64,000 nt of DNA from Clostridium collagenovorans DSM 3089 (lineage in GTDB: Bacteria; Bacillota; Clostridia; Clostridiales; Clostridiaceae), in NCBI RefSeq assembly GCF_900130005.1, contig NZ_FQXP01000003.1:124001-188000 (forward strand), written 5' to 3'. The translations under genes were made by a program, and so were the position numbers. Below, piece by piece: positions 46,494-56,794 of the stretch (its first letter is position 1; each line of letters starts with the position of its first letter). The notes beneath the pieces were generated by a model. That model searched no databases. It had not been told where the DNA came from and saw only the letters and a list, made by a program, of their open reading frames with translations.

Positions 46494-48432
46494 TTTATTT
46501 TATTCTAAATTAGCAATAAGTAATATAAAAAAGAATGGTAAAACCTATATTCCATATATAATTACTTGTATATGCACAATTATTATGTTTTATATTATGC
46601 ATTCACTTTCTATAAATAAGGGATTAGATGAAGTAGCTGGCTCAGCAAATTTAAAAACTATTTTATCCTTTGGAACTGTTATAATAGCAATATTTTCTTT
46701 TATATTTCTTTTTTATACAAATAGTTTTCTTATAAAAAGAAGGAAAAAAGAAATAGGTTTATATAATGTATTAGGACTTGATAAAAAACATATTGCTAAG
46801 GTATTGTTATTAGAGAATCTTGTTATCTCAGTAATAAGTTTAGTAATTGGACTTTTAGGAGGAATAGTTCTAAATAAGCTAATGTTTTTATTACTTTTAA
46901 AAATGCTTAATTTTAAAGTAGTTCTTGGATTTCAAATAGATCCATCCTCAATAGGGTTAACAACTACTCTCTTTATTAGTATATTTTTAGTAAATTTACT
47001 GTGGAATTTGTTTCAAATTAAGCAATCTAATCCTATTGAGCTTTTAAAGGGTGGCCAACATGGTGAGAAAGAACCAAAAACAAAGATAATTATGACTATA
47101 ATAGGCTTAATAGCTCTTGGTTCAGGTTATGGAATAGCATTAACAGTTGATAATCCACTAGAAGCTTTAAGTCTATTCTTTGTTGCTGTTATTTTAGTTA
47201 TGATAGGAACTTATGAATTATTTACAGCTGGAAGCATAGCACTTTTAAAGCTCCTAAGAAAAAATAAAAAGTTTTACTATAAAACTAAAAACTTTATTTC
47301 AGTTTCAACTATGATGTACAGAATGAAGCAAAATGCAGTAGGACTTGCTAACATATGTATTTTAAGTAGTGCTGTTCTTGTGGTTTTATCTACAACAGCA
47401 TCTTTATATGTAGGAATGGAAGATACCTTAAGGTATAGATATCCTAGAAATATTACAATTTACACTGAAAATATAAGAAGTGAAAATATAGAAAGAGTAG
47501 ATGATATTTTAGATAAGGAATTAAAAGAAAATAACGTTAAAATTAAAAATGCTTTCAATTATACTTATAATTCTTTTGTAGTTTCTAAAATTAATGATGA
47601 TAAGTTTTCCTTTGAGGCAGGATCTGCTTATGATTCAAAATTAAATGCAATAATGACTATTAATCTTAAAGATTATAATAGAATGGCAGAAAAAAATATT
47701 ACACTTAATAGTGATGAAATTATGATATTCTCTACAGATAATAGCTATGAAAAAGATACTATCACTTTTGGAGAGAAGACTTTTAAAATAAAAGAAGAAC
47801 TAAATAAGTTGCCATTTATGGATAAAAACCCACTTGATATAGTAAGCTCTTATGTAATTATTACTAATAATATTGAAGAAATAAACAGTGATATGAAAAG
47901 CTCAGCATATACAATAGCTTTTGATATGAATAGTGAAGATAAGGATATGATATCACTTAGCAATGATTTGAGAGCTAGATTTGTAGAGAATAATCTAGAA
48001 GCCTCAGTAGATAGTGTAGATGAAAATAGAGAATCATTTTTGCTTATGAATGGAGGATTATTTTTCCTTGGGATTTTCTTGGGAACATTATTTTTAATGG
48101 CTACAGTACTTATCATATATTATAAACAAATTTCAGAGGGATACGATGATAAAGAGCGTTTTGAGATAATGCAAAAGGTGGGAATGAGCAAAGAAGAAAT
48201 AAGAAAAACCATAAGAAATCAAGTGTTAATGGTATTTTTCTTGCCACTGTTATGTACAATTATTCATATAGCTTTTGCTTTTCCTATGATTACCAAGCTA
48301 CTTGCAGTTTTAAATTTAATAAATAAGCCGCTATTTATGATGACTACAATAGTTACTATTTTAATATTTACAGCTATTTATGCAATTGTGTTTGCTATAA
48401 CGGCAAGAATCTACTATAAAATTGTTGAGTAA
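46486..48432 (+). CDS. bceB: BceB-like ABC permease
   Basis: A 648-residue permease with the ten-TM BceB layout: TM1 about 20-39, FtsX block with TM2-4, TM5-8 through about 310, a large extracellular domain (about residues 320-515, between TM7 and TM8 in the family) and three C-terminal helices. It starts LFYSKLAISNIKKN, typical of the family. It removes antimicrobial peptides from their lipid targets and signals to the kinase. An ATG-less extension to 46465 is rejected since GGAGGTGG fits the ATG at 46486. Confidence 0.92.
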   Translation: MNNLFYSKLAISNIKKNGKTYIPYIITCICTIIMFYIMHSLSINKGLDEVAGSANLKTILSFGTVIIAIFSFIFLFYTNSFLIKRRKKEIGLYNVLGLDKKHIAKVLLLENLVISVISLVIGLLGGIVLNKLMFLLLLKMLNFKVVLGFQIDPSSIGLTTTLFISIFLVNLLWNLFQIKQSNPIELLKGGQHGEKEPKTKIIMTIIGLIALGSGYGIALTVDNPLEALSLFFVAVILVMIGTYELFTAGSIALLKLLRKNKKFYYKTKNFISVSTMMYRMKQNAVGLANICILSSAVLVVLSTTASLYVGMEDTLRYRYPRNITIYTENIRSENIERVDDILDKELKENNVKIKNAFNYTYNSFVVSKINDDKFSFEAGSAYDSKLNAIMTINLKDYNRMAEKNITLNSDEIMIFSTDNSYEKDTITFGEKTFKIKEELNKLPFMDKNPLDIVSSYVIITNNIEEINSDMKSSAYTIAFDMNSEDKDMISLSNDLRARFVENNLEASVDSVDENRESFLLMNGGLFFLGIFLGTLFLMATVLIIYYKQISEGYDDKERFEIMQKVGMSKEEIRKTIRNQVLMVFFLPLLCTIIHIAFAFPMITKLLAVLNLINKPLFMMTTIVTILIFTAIYAIVFAITARIYYKIVE

Positions 48433-48574
48433 AACATAAAAAATGCATTATAAGTTTATAAGTATATTAAAAGTGATTTTATATAAATTTAGACTAGTAT
48501 TTCAAATTATAGAGTTGAATTTAAAAAAGTTTGTAATATACAAGTATTTTAAGTTCAGTGTAAAGTTCATGTAT

Positions 48575-48608
48575 AAGGATGATAGGATTAAAGCTATCAT
48601 CCTTTTTA
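48575..48608 (+). terminator. terminator of the bce module
   Basis: An 11-bp perfect stem (48575-48585 with 48594-48604) followed by TTT. A 60-codon open frame at 48443-48625 spans it and is not credible. The rest of the 48433-48783 gap holds the promoter of the next gene (TTG..AT-rich) and nothing else I can support. Confidence 0.85.
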
Positions 48609-48783
48609 TAAGTAAAAATCTTTGATACATAAATAGAGGGTGAAAAATATTAAATATAGTTTGTGAGGGACAAAGAAGAGCTTGGAAAAGTAAGGCACTA
48701 ATTCATAGCTTTACATATATAGTTTTCCTTATGACTTAGAATAATATATATGTAAAAGATAATGCTATCTATGAGGTGATTAA

Positions 48784-49158
48784 ATGAAAAAAATAATTTC
48801 TTTCATAGTTGCATTAATAATCTCTTTTTCATTTATGCAAACAGAAGTATATGCAGATAATAAGGATAATAGATTTACTAACTTAGTAAGTCATGGAATT
48901 TATAAAATACAGAGTCATGGAGGAGATTTTATACCTGGAGTTTATAAAATTGAATTATTAAGCAAGGAGTCTATAGGATATGTTTTCGTAATAAGTAAGG
49001 ATAGTGATCTCAGATATATTAGAAGGTTTAAAAATTCATCAGAAACAGAATCAAGGGTGTGTGTAATAGGACCATTAGAAGAAGGAGATTCCGTTATTAT
49101 ATATGGTGAATGTGAGTTTTACTTCAATAAAATAAAAGATGGTTTTTATTGCAATTAA
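48784..49158 (+). CDS. small secreted protein of unknown function
   Basis: A 124-residue protein with a clear Sec signal peptide (KK, hydrophobic core to about residue 21, probable cleavage after VYA at 24). The mature part of 100 residues looks beta-rich, with GDFIPGVYKIELLS and GPLEEGDSVIIYGE. There are two Cys residues in the last third (at about 103 and near the C-terminus). I do not recognise the family. It follows the bce module but has its own promoter region and GAGGTGA ribosome-binding site. Confidence 0.75.
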   Translation: MKKIISFIVALIISFSFMQTEVYADNKDNRFTNLVSHGIYKIQSHGGDFIPGVYKIELLSKESIGYVFVISKDSDLRYIRRFKNSSETESRVCVIGPLEEGDSVIIYGECEFYFNKIKDGFYCN

Positions 49159-49197
49159 CCTTAAAATATAATTATAAAACTGCATATATTTAATTAA

Positions 49198-49303
49198 GAG
49201 GCTATTTCACTAGAGTTATAAATATAATATAGAGATAGGTATTTAGAAGATAACTTATCAGATATATTATGAATAACTTTTGTGGTATAGCCTTATTTTT
49301 TTC
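49198..49303 (+). terminator. long-range hairpin terminator after the secreted protein gene
   Basis: GAGGCTAT...CAC at 49198-49210 can pair with GTG...ATAGCCTT ending at 49294, followed by seven T. The stem is interrupted. A separate perfect 10-bp hairpin (49348-49357 with 49361-49370) lies further on in this 49159-49534 gap. Confidence 0.5.
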
Positions 49304-49534
49304 ATAGTATAAAGTAAAATATATATTAAATTTTTTATACTATTGTAGTTTATTATTAAGAATAATAAACCTAGGTAATAGCAGAAATTCTAAAATATTT
49401 CTTAAGGAATATAAATTTATATAAAAATTATATGAAAATGCTTTATAATATATATATAATAAAAAATAGTTGAAATAAGTTCTGTAAGAAACATACTAAA
49501 TTAAAGGAAAATTCCTTGGAAGTTGGTGAACTAT

Positions 49535-49699
49535 TTGAAAATAGTAGATATAATGATGAAATTTTTTATGGATTTTTGGTATTTATGGCTTTTAATTATT
49601 TTAGCATTAATATTAGAAGTTTTTATTCCAAGGACTAAAAAGTTTTTTAAAAACAGATTTAATAAGACTGTAGTGCAGAAGAATAACATTGATAAATAA
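49535..49699 (+). CDS. possible 54-residue single-span membrane protein
   Basis: A short frame from TTG at 49535 (ATG at 49553 or 49556 possible) encodes a hydrophobic helix (FWYLWLLIILALILEVFIP) followed by a basic tail rich in Lys, Arg and Asn, the topology of small bacterial membrane proteins. GGTGAAC upstream is a weak ribosome-binding site. No homologue known to me; it could be chance. Confidence 0.4.
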   Translation: MKIVDIMMKFFMDFWYLWLLIILALILEVFIPRTKKFFKNRFNKTVVQKNNIDK

Positions 49700-49834
49700 G
49701 ATTTAAAGAGTTACGGCACTAGTACTTTATATAAAAATTTTAATTTTGACATAATTTCTGCATAAGGATATAATTGTAATATTAATCAATCATTAATATT
49801 ATAACTAAAATCTAGGCTGTAAAAGGAGCTAAAG

Positions 49835-52099
49835 GTGCAGAATTTTAAAGAGAACTTTATAAATATAATAAATGCTAAGGAAAATAATTTAAAAAGTGTA
49901 TCAGTTAAAATACCTAAAAAGCAAATAACTGTTTTTACTGGAGTTTCAGGTTCAGGTAAATCTTCACTTTGCTTTGATACTATAGCTGCTGAATCAAGGA
50001 GAGAGTTAAATGAAACCTTTCCTATTTTTGTGCAACAATATCTTCCTAAGTATGGAAGGCCCAAGGTGGATAAAATAGAAAATCTTCCTGTTACTATAGT
50101 AATAGATCAAAAGAAACCTTCAGCAAATTCTAGATCTACAGTTGGTACATATACAGATATATACCCCCTTTTAAGATTGCTTTTTTCAAGAGTTGGAACG
50201 CCCTTTGTAGGATATTCAGATATTTTTTCTTTTAATCATCCTTCAGGAAAATGTTCTCGTTGTGATGGATTAGGTTTTGTTAAGGATTTAGATATACATA
50301 AACTTGTAGATTTTAATAAGTCCTTAAATGATGAGGGAGTTATAAATTACCCTGCATTTACTACAGGGGCATGGAGATGGAAAAGATATGCTTACAGTGG
50401 ACTTTTCGATTTAGATAAAAAAATTAAGGATTATTCAAAGGAAGAATTAGAATTATTTTTATATTCTCCTCAAATAAAGCTTAAAAATCCACCAGAGCAG
50501 TGGCCTAAAACTGCAAAGTTTGAAGGTATTTATCCGAGAATGTATAGAAGTGTAATAAACACCAAGGAGGGGAAGTTACACGAAAAAATACTAAATAAAA
50601 TGGTGAAAACAGGTCTTTGTCCAGAATGTAGTGGTTCAAGACTTAATGATAAAATAAGAAGTTGTAAAATAAATGATAAAAATATTGCAGAGGTAGCGGA
50701 TATGCCTATACCGGATGCAATTGAATTTATAAAGAACATAGAAGATAACTTAGCTCAGGATTTAAAAAGAGAACTTGTGACGCGTTTAAGAGCTTTAATG
50801 GATATAGGACTTGGATATCTTTCTTTAAGTAGAGGAACTTCAACTTTATCAGGAGGAGAAGCACAAAGAATTAAGATTGCTAAATATATAAACTCAGCTT
50901 TGACTGATATGGTATATGTTTTAGATGAGCCTAGTGTTGGACTACATCCACAGGATATACAGCTTTTAAAGGACTCCATAATTAAATTAAAGGAACATGG
51001 AAATACAATATTAATAGTTGAACATCATAGAGAAATTATTAACATGGCAGACTTTATAATAGACATGGGGCCAGAAGCAGGAGCTAAGGGTGGAGAAATA
51101 ATCTTTACAGGTTCCTATGAGGAACTTATAAAATCAGATAATTTAACAGGAAAATTAATTACCAATAAAACTTCAATGAAGAAATCCTTAAGAGAAGTAA
51201 AAAAATGGGTTACATTAGAACATGCTAATTTACATAATTTAAAAGATATTAATATTAAACTACCTTTGGGAGTATTAGCAGTAATAGCAGGGGTAGCTGG
51301 CTCAGGTAAAAGTTCTTTAATGGAATTTTTCAATGAAAATTATGATGAGGAAATAGTCTTAATTCATCAAAAGGATATTGGTATAAACTTAAGATCAACT
51401 CCAGCTACATATTTAGATATAGCAGACGAAATAAGAGATATTTTTGTTAAAGAAAATAAGGTATCTAAATCATTATTTAGCTTTAACTCTAAGGGTGCAT
51501 GTCCTGCATGTGGAGGAAAGGGAGTTATTGTTTCAGAGATGGCTTTTATGGATTCAATAGAAACACTATGTGATCTTTGTCATGGAAATAGATACTCAAA
51601 GGAAGTCTTAGACTATAAATATAAAAATAAAACTATAGCAGAAGTTATGGATTTTACAGTAGATGAAGCGGTAGAGTTTTTTCATGGAGCAAAATTTCTT
51701 GAAAAGTTAGATTCTTTACAAAAGGTAGGACTTGGTTATCTTCATCTTAATCAATCTATGACAACCTTATCAGGGGGAGAACTTCAACGTATTAAACTTG
51801 CAAGCAAGCTTAATAAAAAGAACTCTATTTTTATAATTGATGAACCAACAGATGGACTTCATCTTCAAGATGTAAGAAAGCTAATGAAGCTTTTTAATGA
51901 GTTAGTAGATGAAGGTAATAGTTTATTTTTGGTTGAGCATAGTGTTGATGTAATGAAGGATGCAGATTATATCATAGAACTTGGACCAACTGGAGGAATG
52001 GCAGGTGGAAATGTGCTATTTCAAGGAAAACCAGAGGGTATGTTAAGTTGTAATAAGTCAATAACAAGAAAGTATTTACTTGAAAGCCTACCAAAGTAG
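49835..52099 (+). CDS. UvrA2/DrrC-like duplicated ABC protein
   Basis: A 754-residue UvrA-family protein, shorter than UvrA (about 940). It retains both ATPase modules (Walker A GVSGSGKSS near residue 34 and GVAGSGKSS near 490; signatures LSGGEAQRIKIA and LSGGELQRIKLA) and four zinc-finger CxxC pairs (CSRCDGLGF, CPECSG, CPACGGKG, CDLCHG), but lacks the UvrB-binding domain. Such UvrA2 proteins are linked to resistance against DNA-intercalating drugs in actinomycetes. Start GTG behind AGGAG. Role in this organism not known. Confidence 0.88.
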   Translation: MQNFKENFINIINAKENNLKSVSVKIPKKQITVFTGVSGSGKSSLCFDTIAAESRRELNETFPIFVQQYLPKYGRPKVDKIENLPVTIVIDQKKPSANSRSTVGTYTDIYPLLRLLFSRVGTPFVGYSDIFSFNHPSGKCSRCDGLGFVKDLDIHKLVDFNKSLNDEGVINYPAFTTGAWRWKRYAYSGLFDLDKKIKDYSKEELELFLYSPQIKLKNPPEQWPKTAKFEGIYPRMYRSVINTKEGKLHEKILNKMVKTGLCPECSGSRLNDKIRSCKINDKNIAEVADMPIPDAIEFIKNIEDNLAQDLKRELVTRLRALMDIGLGYLSLSRGTSTLSGGEAQRIKIAKYINSALTDMVYVLDEPSVGLHPQDIQLLKDSIIKLKEHGNTILIVEHHREIINMADFIIDMGPEAGAKGGEIIFTGSYEELIKSDNLTGKLITNKTSMKKSLREVKKWVTLEHANLHNLKDINIKLPLGVLAVIAGVAGSGKSSLMEFFNENYDEEIVLIHQKDIGINLRSTPATYLDIADEIRDIFVKENKVSKSLFSFNSKGACPACGGKGVIVSEMAFMDSIETLCDLCHGNRYSKEVLDYKYKNKTIAEVMDFTVDEAVEFFHGAKFLEKLDSLQKVGLGYLHLNQSMTTLSGGELQRIKLASKLNKKNSIFIIDEPTDGLHLQDVRKLMKLFNELVDEGNSLFLVEHSVDVMKDADYIIELGPTGGMAGGNVLFQGKPEGMLSCNKSITRKYLLESLPK

Positions 52100-52257
52100 A
52101 TAGAATATGCAATTAAGTAAGAAGCTTTATGGTAATTATAATAATAGATTAAGTGAAAAGAAAGAGAAGACTTTTCAGTAAGTAAATTATTTATCATTTC
52201 ATAAGTGGTTTTTAGAGTCAGTGATATAGTAATAAAAAGTTATAATAAATATAATAG

Positions 52258-52302
52258 TCCCCTTTAGAAAGAACTAACCTATTCAGAGCTTTCTAAAGGG
52301 GA
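52258..52302. terminator. bidirectional terminator between convergent genes
   Basis: A perfect 14-bp stem (52258-52271 with 52289-52302) with GGGG/CCCC base pairs lies between the plus-strand UvrA2 gene and the minus-strand lipoprotein gene. Confidence 0.93.
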
Positions 52303-52340
52303 TTGTTTATTTTGAAAAGTTATTGAATATATAAGTTGGT

Positions 52341-52868
52341 TTATTTTAGTGTAGATTTTATAAAGTTTTCTAAGGCTTTTTCCTCTTTAGTTATTTCCTC
52401 AAGATTATCTCCAAAGTCTTTTTTATAAGCATCTATAAGTTCATTCTTTTTATAAGTAATAGTTACACCTTTATCAAATTTGAAGTTTATTACATCAGCA
52501 TTTTTTACAAGGGAAATTATGATCATAGCATTTTTAATTAATACATCCTCAAAGGGAAGAGATAATATGGATTTATCATCAAATTCAATAGAAGCAGAAT
52601 CAAAATCTTTATAATTCACAGTTAATCCATAGGGTGTATGATCAGTTTGCAATTCAAAATCTTTAACATATTTATTAGCAGGTAAGTTCAATAGTATACC
52701 GCTGATAGATGAATTATCCCCTATATTGCAATCCTTATATTGAAGCAATTTGCTTATATTAATACTATTGTTAGTTTTAGATTTTTCAGTTATAGAGCAA
52801 CCTATTAAACCTAGAGTTAGTATAAAACTTATAATTATTAATGAAAATCTAAATTTATTAAAAGTCAT
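52341..52868 (-). CDS. DUF4825-type lipoprotein
   Basis: A 175-residue secreted lipoprotein: basic start, hydrophobic stretch and lipobox LIGC (Cys about 24). The mature part contains CNIGDNSSISGILLNLP and TPYGLTVNYK, the signature of the DUF4825 domain. Its function is not established; members occur beside envelope and regulatory genes in Firmicutes. No strong ribosome-binding site can be read before the ATG in the reverse strand. It stands alone. Confidence 0.78.
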   Translation of the reverse strand: MTFNKFRFSLIIISFILTLGLIGCSITEKSKTNNSINISKLLQYKDCNIGDNSSISGILLNLPANKYVKDFELQTDHTPYGLTVNYKDFDSASIEFDDKSILSLPFEDVLIKNAMIIISLVKNADVINFKFDKGVTITYKKNELIDAYKKDFGDNLEEITKEEKALENFIKSTLK

Positions 52869-53275
52869 AGTTTATTTTAGTGAGAAGGTATGTTGTAAGT
52901 ACCAAAGTCTCCCTAAATCCTCCTTTTGCACTATTGCGTATTTCTTAATGTACAATAAGTTAGTTTTTAACTTACATATTTTCTAAAGGGGTTTTATTAT
53001 GCTCTTTATATAATGTTTCAGTATATTTAAAGCAACTAATAGTTATTTCCTTTAAATAAGTACTTATGAATAAGAAAAAATATATTACTAAAATTATTAC
53101 ATAGAATTATAAAGTAATCAAGAATAGGTGTAAAGTAAGTATAAGTTAACTTACATCATAAATAAACTAAATTATAAAGAATGGAGTAGGGTACAATGTA
53201 CATTAAATAATAGTAATAAAATTAAAGTTTTTTAGATAATATATTTAATTTGAGTGTTAAAATACTATCCACGTT

Positions 53276-53417
53276 TTGGATTTGTTCTAGCAAGCATTTA
53301 CAAAATTACTGCTCCATTTAAAGTTCCAGATGAATCATTTATGGCAATTGAATTAAAAAAGAGGCTTTAAAGGATAAAGAAGGAACAGTTATTTATGCAC
53401 AGGAGTTTTTTATGTAG
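53276..53417 (+). pseudogene. frameshifted remnant of a GNAT N-acetyltransferase
   Basis: The sequence reads YPRFGFVLAS, then APFKVPDESFMAIELKK in one frame. About 95 bp on it continues in another frame as EALKDKEGTVIYAQEFF. Joined, they form the C-terminal third of a GNAT acetyltransferase of the YhbS kind. A one-base deletion near 53370 separates them and the rest of the gene is absent. The 52869-53275 stretch before it contains no gene, only a 12-bp palindrome at 53142-53153. Confidence 0.7.
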
Positions 53418-53831
53418 AGAGTATTTCTTTATTTGATTTTTAGTTTACATAAATTTTGTTTTGAAAAATTCAAAACATATGAATGTTAAACTTATTAAAA
53501 GATATAGAAATAATATTGAAAAGATAAATTCAAAATACTATAAAAACTTAACATAAGTTTACAAAGTCAAAAAATACTTGGGGAAATTGTTTGTTAACAA
53601 AAATTTAACAAAATCATAAAAAGTCGAAAAAATAAATAAAGTGTAAAAATGAGTAAAATTTAACGTTAAACCTTAATATATTATAAAAATTACCAATAAA
53701 ACAATAAATAACTATTATAAATAGCAATAGTTAGGTTTATTTACAAAAAATATACATAGGAGTATATTGAGAGGGCATGCATGCGAATATTTTTATATTT
53801 TTAGTAGAAAAAATAAGAAAGGAAGAAAGTT
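53418..53831 (+). other. leader and promoter region of the LRR surface protein
   Basis: A 414-bp AT-rich gap without an open frame. It contains several GTTAACA/TTAACA-like repeats between about 53590 and 53670 and a GCATGCATGCG stretch near 53776. The promoter of the LRR gene should lie here; I cannot place it with confidence. Confidence 0.35.
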
Positions 53832-56522
53832 ATGCAAAAAAAGATGAAAAAAAGAACAAGATTTTTAGCATTATTAGTATCATTTTTTATGTTATTCTCA
53901 ATTGCTGGAACTCAACAAGCTATGGCTTATGTAATAAATAAAGATGAGCTTGTAACTCCTAATGAAAATGATATAGTACCAGATAATTTATTAAACTGGG
54001 TTTTAAGATATTATATGACACGCCAAACAAAGAACTATAAGCAAATTAAACCAGAGGATTTTAAAGGATTAGAGGAAATCTATTATTCTGAAGGTGACCA
54101 TTATGATTTGTATGAATTTAATGTATTTGTAAAAAGCATGGAAGGGCTTCAATATGCTACAGATGCATATAGAGTTTTATTACCATATAATAAAATTTCA
54201 GATTTAAGTCCTATATCTAAATTAACAAAAGTAAATAAAATTAATTTTAAAGATAACTTAATAACTGATCTTAGTGATTTATCTAAATTAACTAATATAC
54301 AGAGTCTTGAATTAGGTTTAAATAAAATTGAGAATTTAGAACCTCTTAAAGATATGACTAAACTTGAGGAGTTAGATCTTCCATATAATAAAATTTCTAA
54401 TATAGATGTGTTGAAAAAATTCACAAATTTAAAGAAATTAGACTTGCAAAATAATAAAATAAAAGATATTACTGCCTTAGAAGGTTTAACTAAATTAGAT
54501 GATAGATTAATTTTAGGAAATAACCAAATAGAAGATATTACTCCACTTGCTAATTTAACTAAAGTAAAAGAGTTAGATCTTTCTTCAAATAATCTTTCTG
54601 ATATTAGTGTTTTGAAAAATCTTAGAGATTTAAAAATATTAAGATTAAGCAATAATCCAAAGATTAATGACTTTGCGGCACTTACTAACTTAACTCAGTT
54701 AGATAAATCAGAATTATGGTTAACTGGAACTGGAATAGGAGATAAAAAAGATGATTTATTTAAAGTAATAGATGTTAACAAAATAATAAATAGATTTAAT
54801 GCTAACAACATAACTCTAGAGGATAAAGATAATGTAGAAGCAGCAAGAAATGAATATAATGCTTTACCTCAAGAATTAAAAGCTTATATTCCTGAATTAA
54901 GAATTACTGGAGCAGAGAATAATATAAGTAATCTTAAAAAAGGACAACCAACAAAATACTACGAAGAATTAAAAGAATTTGATAACATAGCAGATCCTAT
55001 TGAAATTAAATCTTTAAAAATTAAGGTAGTAGATGAAAAAGGACAACCATTAAAGGATGTTAAATTTAATCTCCAAAATACATATGGAGATGTATTAAAA
55101 ACTCTTGTTTCTGATGATAATGGAATAATTAATCATAAAGTAGCTTCTTATGATCAATACATGACAGAGGATATAGTAGTTGCTGATTCAGATAAGTATA
55201 TTTCTAATGTTGATAAAATTAGATTTAAAACAGATGGGAAAGCAAAAATTGTTGAAGTAAATGGAATGGCACCTACAGGAAAAGAAGATTTAAAATTTAT
55301 ACTTAAAGCTAGAAATGAAGAAATTAAAGTTGACAAAACAAATTTAGAAAATAGTATAAAAGAAGCAGAAGGAAAAGATAAAACTGCTTATACAGAAGAA
55401 TCTTATAAAGCAATGGAAGATGTTTTAGCAAAAGCTAAAAAAGTATTTGCAGACCTTAAAGTAACACAAGAGGATGTAGATAACATTACAAAGGTTCTTT
55501 CAGATGCTATAAAGGCATTAGTTGAAAAGGTTGTTGTGCCAGAAACACCAGCTGCAGATACTATTGTTATTACAGCAGTAGACCATAATGGAAAGCCATT
55601 ATCAAATGTGGATTTTAATATTAAGAATTCATTTAATCCAACAGTAAGCAAAGTTACTTCAGATGGAAATGGAGTTATAAAATATACTACTCCATCATAT
55701 ATGATGTACACAATGTTTACTGTAACTTTAGCTGATGAAGAAAGATATTCTTCAAATCCTAAAAATATAACATTCTCAATAGGAGAAGATAATAACATAG
55801 TTAAAGTAAATAATGAAAAGATAGGTGGAATTGAAGATTTAAAAGTTAATATGACAGTTTTAGATAAAGTAGCTATTGAAAAAGAAAATCAAGCAAAAAT
55901 TGATGCTATAAAAGAAAATGTAAAAGATACAACTGCTGATAATGTTAAGAAAAATGATGAAGTAGTTATAAATAAAGCAGTTACTGACTTAGAAGATTTA
56001 TTAGCTAATATTGAAACTCTTACAGAGACTCAAAAAGCTGATATAAATACTGAAATTGCAAGATTAAAGGAAGTTGTTAATGTTTTTGAAACTGTAAAAG
56101 GCGTAGAAGAAAAAATTAATAATTTACCTGAAATTGATGATATTTCTGAAAATGATAAAGAAGCTATAAAAGCAGTAGAAAATGAGTTTAATGCTATTTC
56201 TGAAAATGCTAAATCATTAGTAAGTGCTGAAGCTAAGGAAAAGTTAAACAATACTTTAAAGGAATTAGAAAGAGTTATTAATGATAATAACAATGATGAT
56301 GAGATAACTACTAATGAAAACAACAATAGCAATGTCAATAAAGAAACTGCTAATGACAATACTGTAAATAAAGAAAATAATAATGCTACTAATAAGAATA
56401 GTCAAAATGTAACTACTCCAATTACAGGAGATAATATGCCAATATTAGCATTAGGGGTTCTTATGATTATTAGTGCTATAGCAATAGTTTCTTTAAAAAG
56501 AAGAAATCAAAAAAGAGCCTAA
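53832..56522 (+). CDS. secreted leucine-rich-repeat surface protein with sortase-like signal
   Basis: An 896-residue protein. A signal peptide (residues 1-32, AMA cleavage) is followed by an internalin-like array of 22-residue LRRs (about 115-300, LDLxxNKI..I..L..L). Next comes a CNA-B-like beta domain (about 391-490) and a FIVAR helical module (about 500-566). A second CNA-B-like domain (about 576-680), helical repeats and an Asn-rich stalk follow. It ends with TPITGD, a hydrophobic helix and KRRNQKRA, a variant sortase signal. This architecture suggests a wall-anchored adhesin or host-contact protein. No sortase gene is in the window. AGAAAGGAAGAAAG supports the start. Confidence 0.9.
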   Translation: MQKKMKKRTRFLALLVSFFMLFSIAGTQQAMAYVINKDELVTPNENDIVPDNLLNWVLRYYMTRQTKNYKQIKPEDFKGLEEIYYSEGDHYDLYEFNVFVKSMEGLQYATDAYRVLLPYNKISDLSPISKLTKVNKINFKDNLITDLSDLSKLTNIQSLELGLNKIENLEPLKDMTKLEELDLPYNKISNIDVLKKFTNLKKLDLQNNKIKDITALEGLTKLDDRLILGNNQIEDITPLANLTKVKELDLSSNNLSDISVLKNLRDLKILRLSNNPKINDFAALTNLTQLDKSELWLTGTGIGDKKDDLFKVIDVNKIINRFNANNITLEDKDNVEAARNEYNALPQELKAYIPELRITGAENNISNLKKGQPTKYYEELKEFDNIADPIEIKSLKIKVVDEKGQPLKDVKFNLQNTYGDVLKTLVSDDNGIINHKVASYDQYMTEDIVVADSDKYISNVDKIRFKTDGKAKIVEVNGMAPTGKEDLKFILKARNEEIKVDKTNLENSIKEAEGKDKTAYTEESYKAMEDVLAKAKKVFADLKVTQEDVDNITKVLSDAIKALVEKVVVPETPAADTIVITAVDHNGKPLSNVDFNIKNSFNPTVSKVTSDGNGVIKYTTPSYMMYTMFTVTLADEERYSSNPKNITFSIGEDNNIVKVNNEKIGGIEDLKVNMTVLDKVAIEKENQAKIDAIKENVKDTTADNVKKNDEVVINKAVTDLEDLLANIETLTETQKADINTEIARLKEVVNVFETVKGVEEKINNLPEIDDISENDKEAIKAVENEFNAISENAKSLVSAEAKEKLNNTLKELERVINDNNNDDEITTNENNNSNVNKETANDNTVNKENNNATNKNSQNVTTPITGDNMPILALGVLMIISAIAIVSLKRRNQKRA

Positions 56523-56578
56523 GAAATAATATAAAAGCTTTATTTTGTTGATGGCAAAACTTCAAATTAAGTTATAAA

Positions 56579-56660
56579 AAACCATGAGTTAGAAACAATT
56601 TAAAAGGTTAAATGTTAGTTTACAATAAATCTTTTAAAGACCTATACTCATGGTCTTTTT
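56579..56660 (+). terminator. terminator of the LRR gene
   Basis: Outer arms ACCATGAGT (56581-56589) and ACTCATGGT (56646-56654), with an inner TTTAAAAG/CTTTTAAA helix, followed by a run of T. Confidence 0.85.
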
Positions 56661-56794
56661 TATTATCTTTAAATAGTTGGTACTATAGTTAAAAATAATT
56701 TTAAATAAAGTACCTATTTACATTTTTTAATAATAAATAAAGTTATTGACTATAAAGTTATTTAAGACTATAATGAAATAAAATTTAATATGTC

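Noticed and set aside
48443..48625. 60-codon hydrophobic/basic frame after bceB
   Set aside because: It spans the bce terminator, starts without a ribosome-binding site and has low-complexity composition.
49835..52099. Housekeeping excinuclease subunit UvrA
   Set aside because: At 754 residues it lacks the UvrB-binding domain and is not next to uvrB; UvrA2-type fits better.
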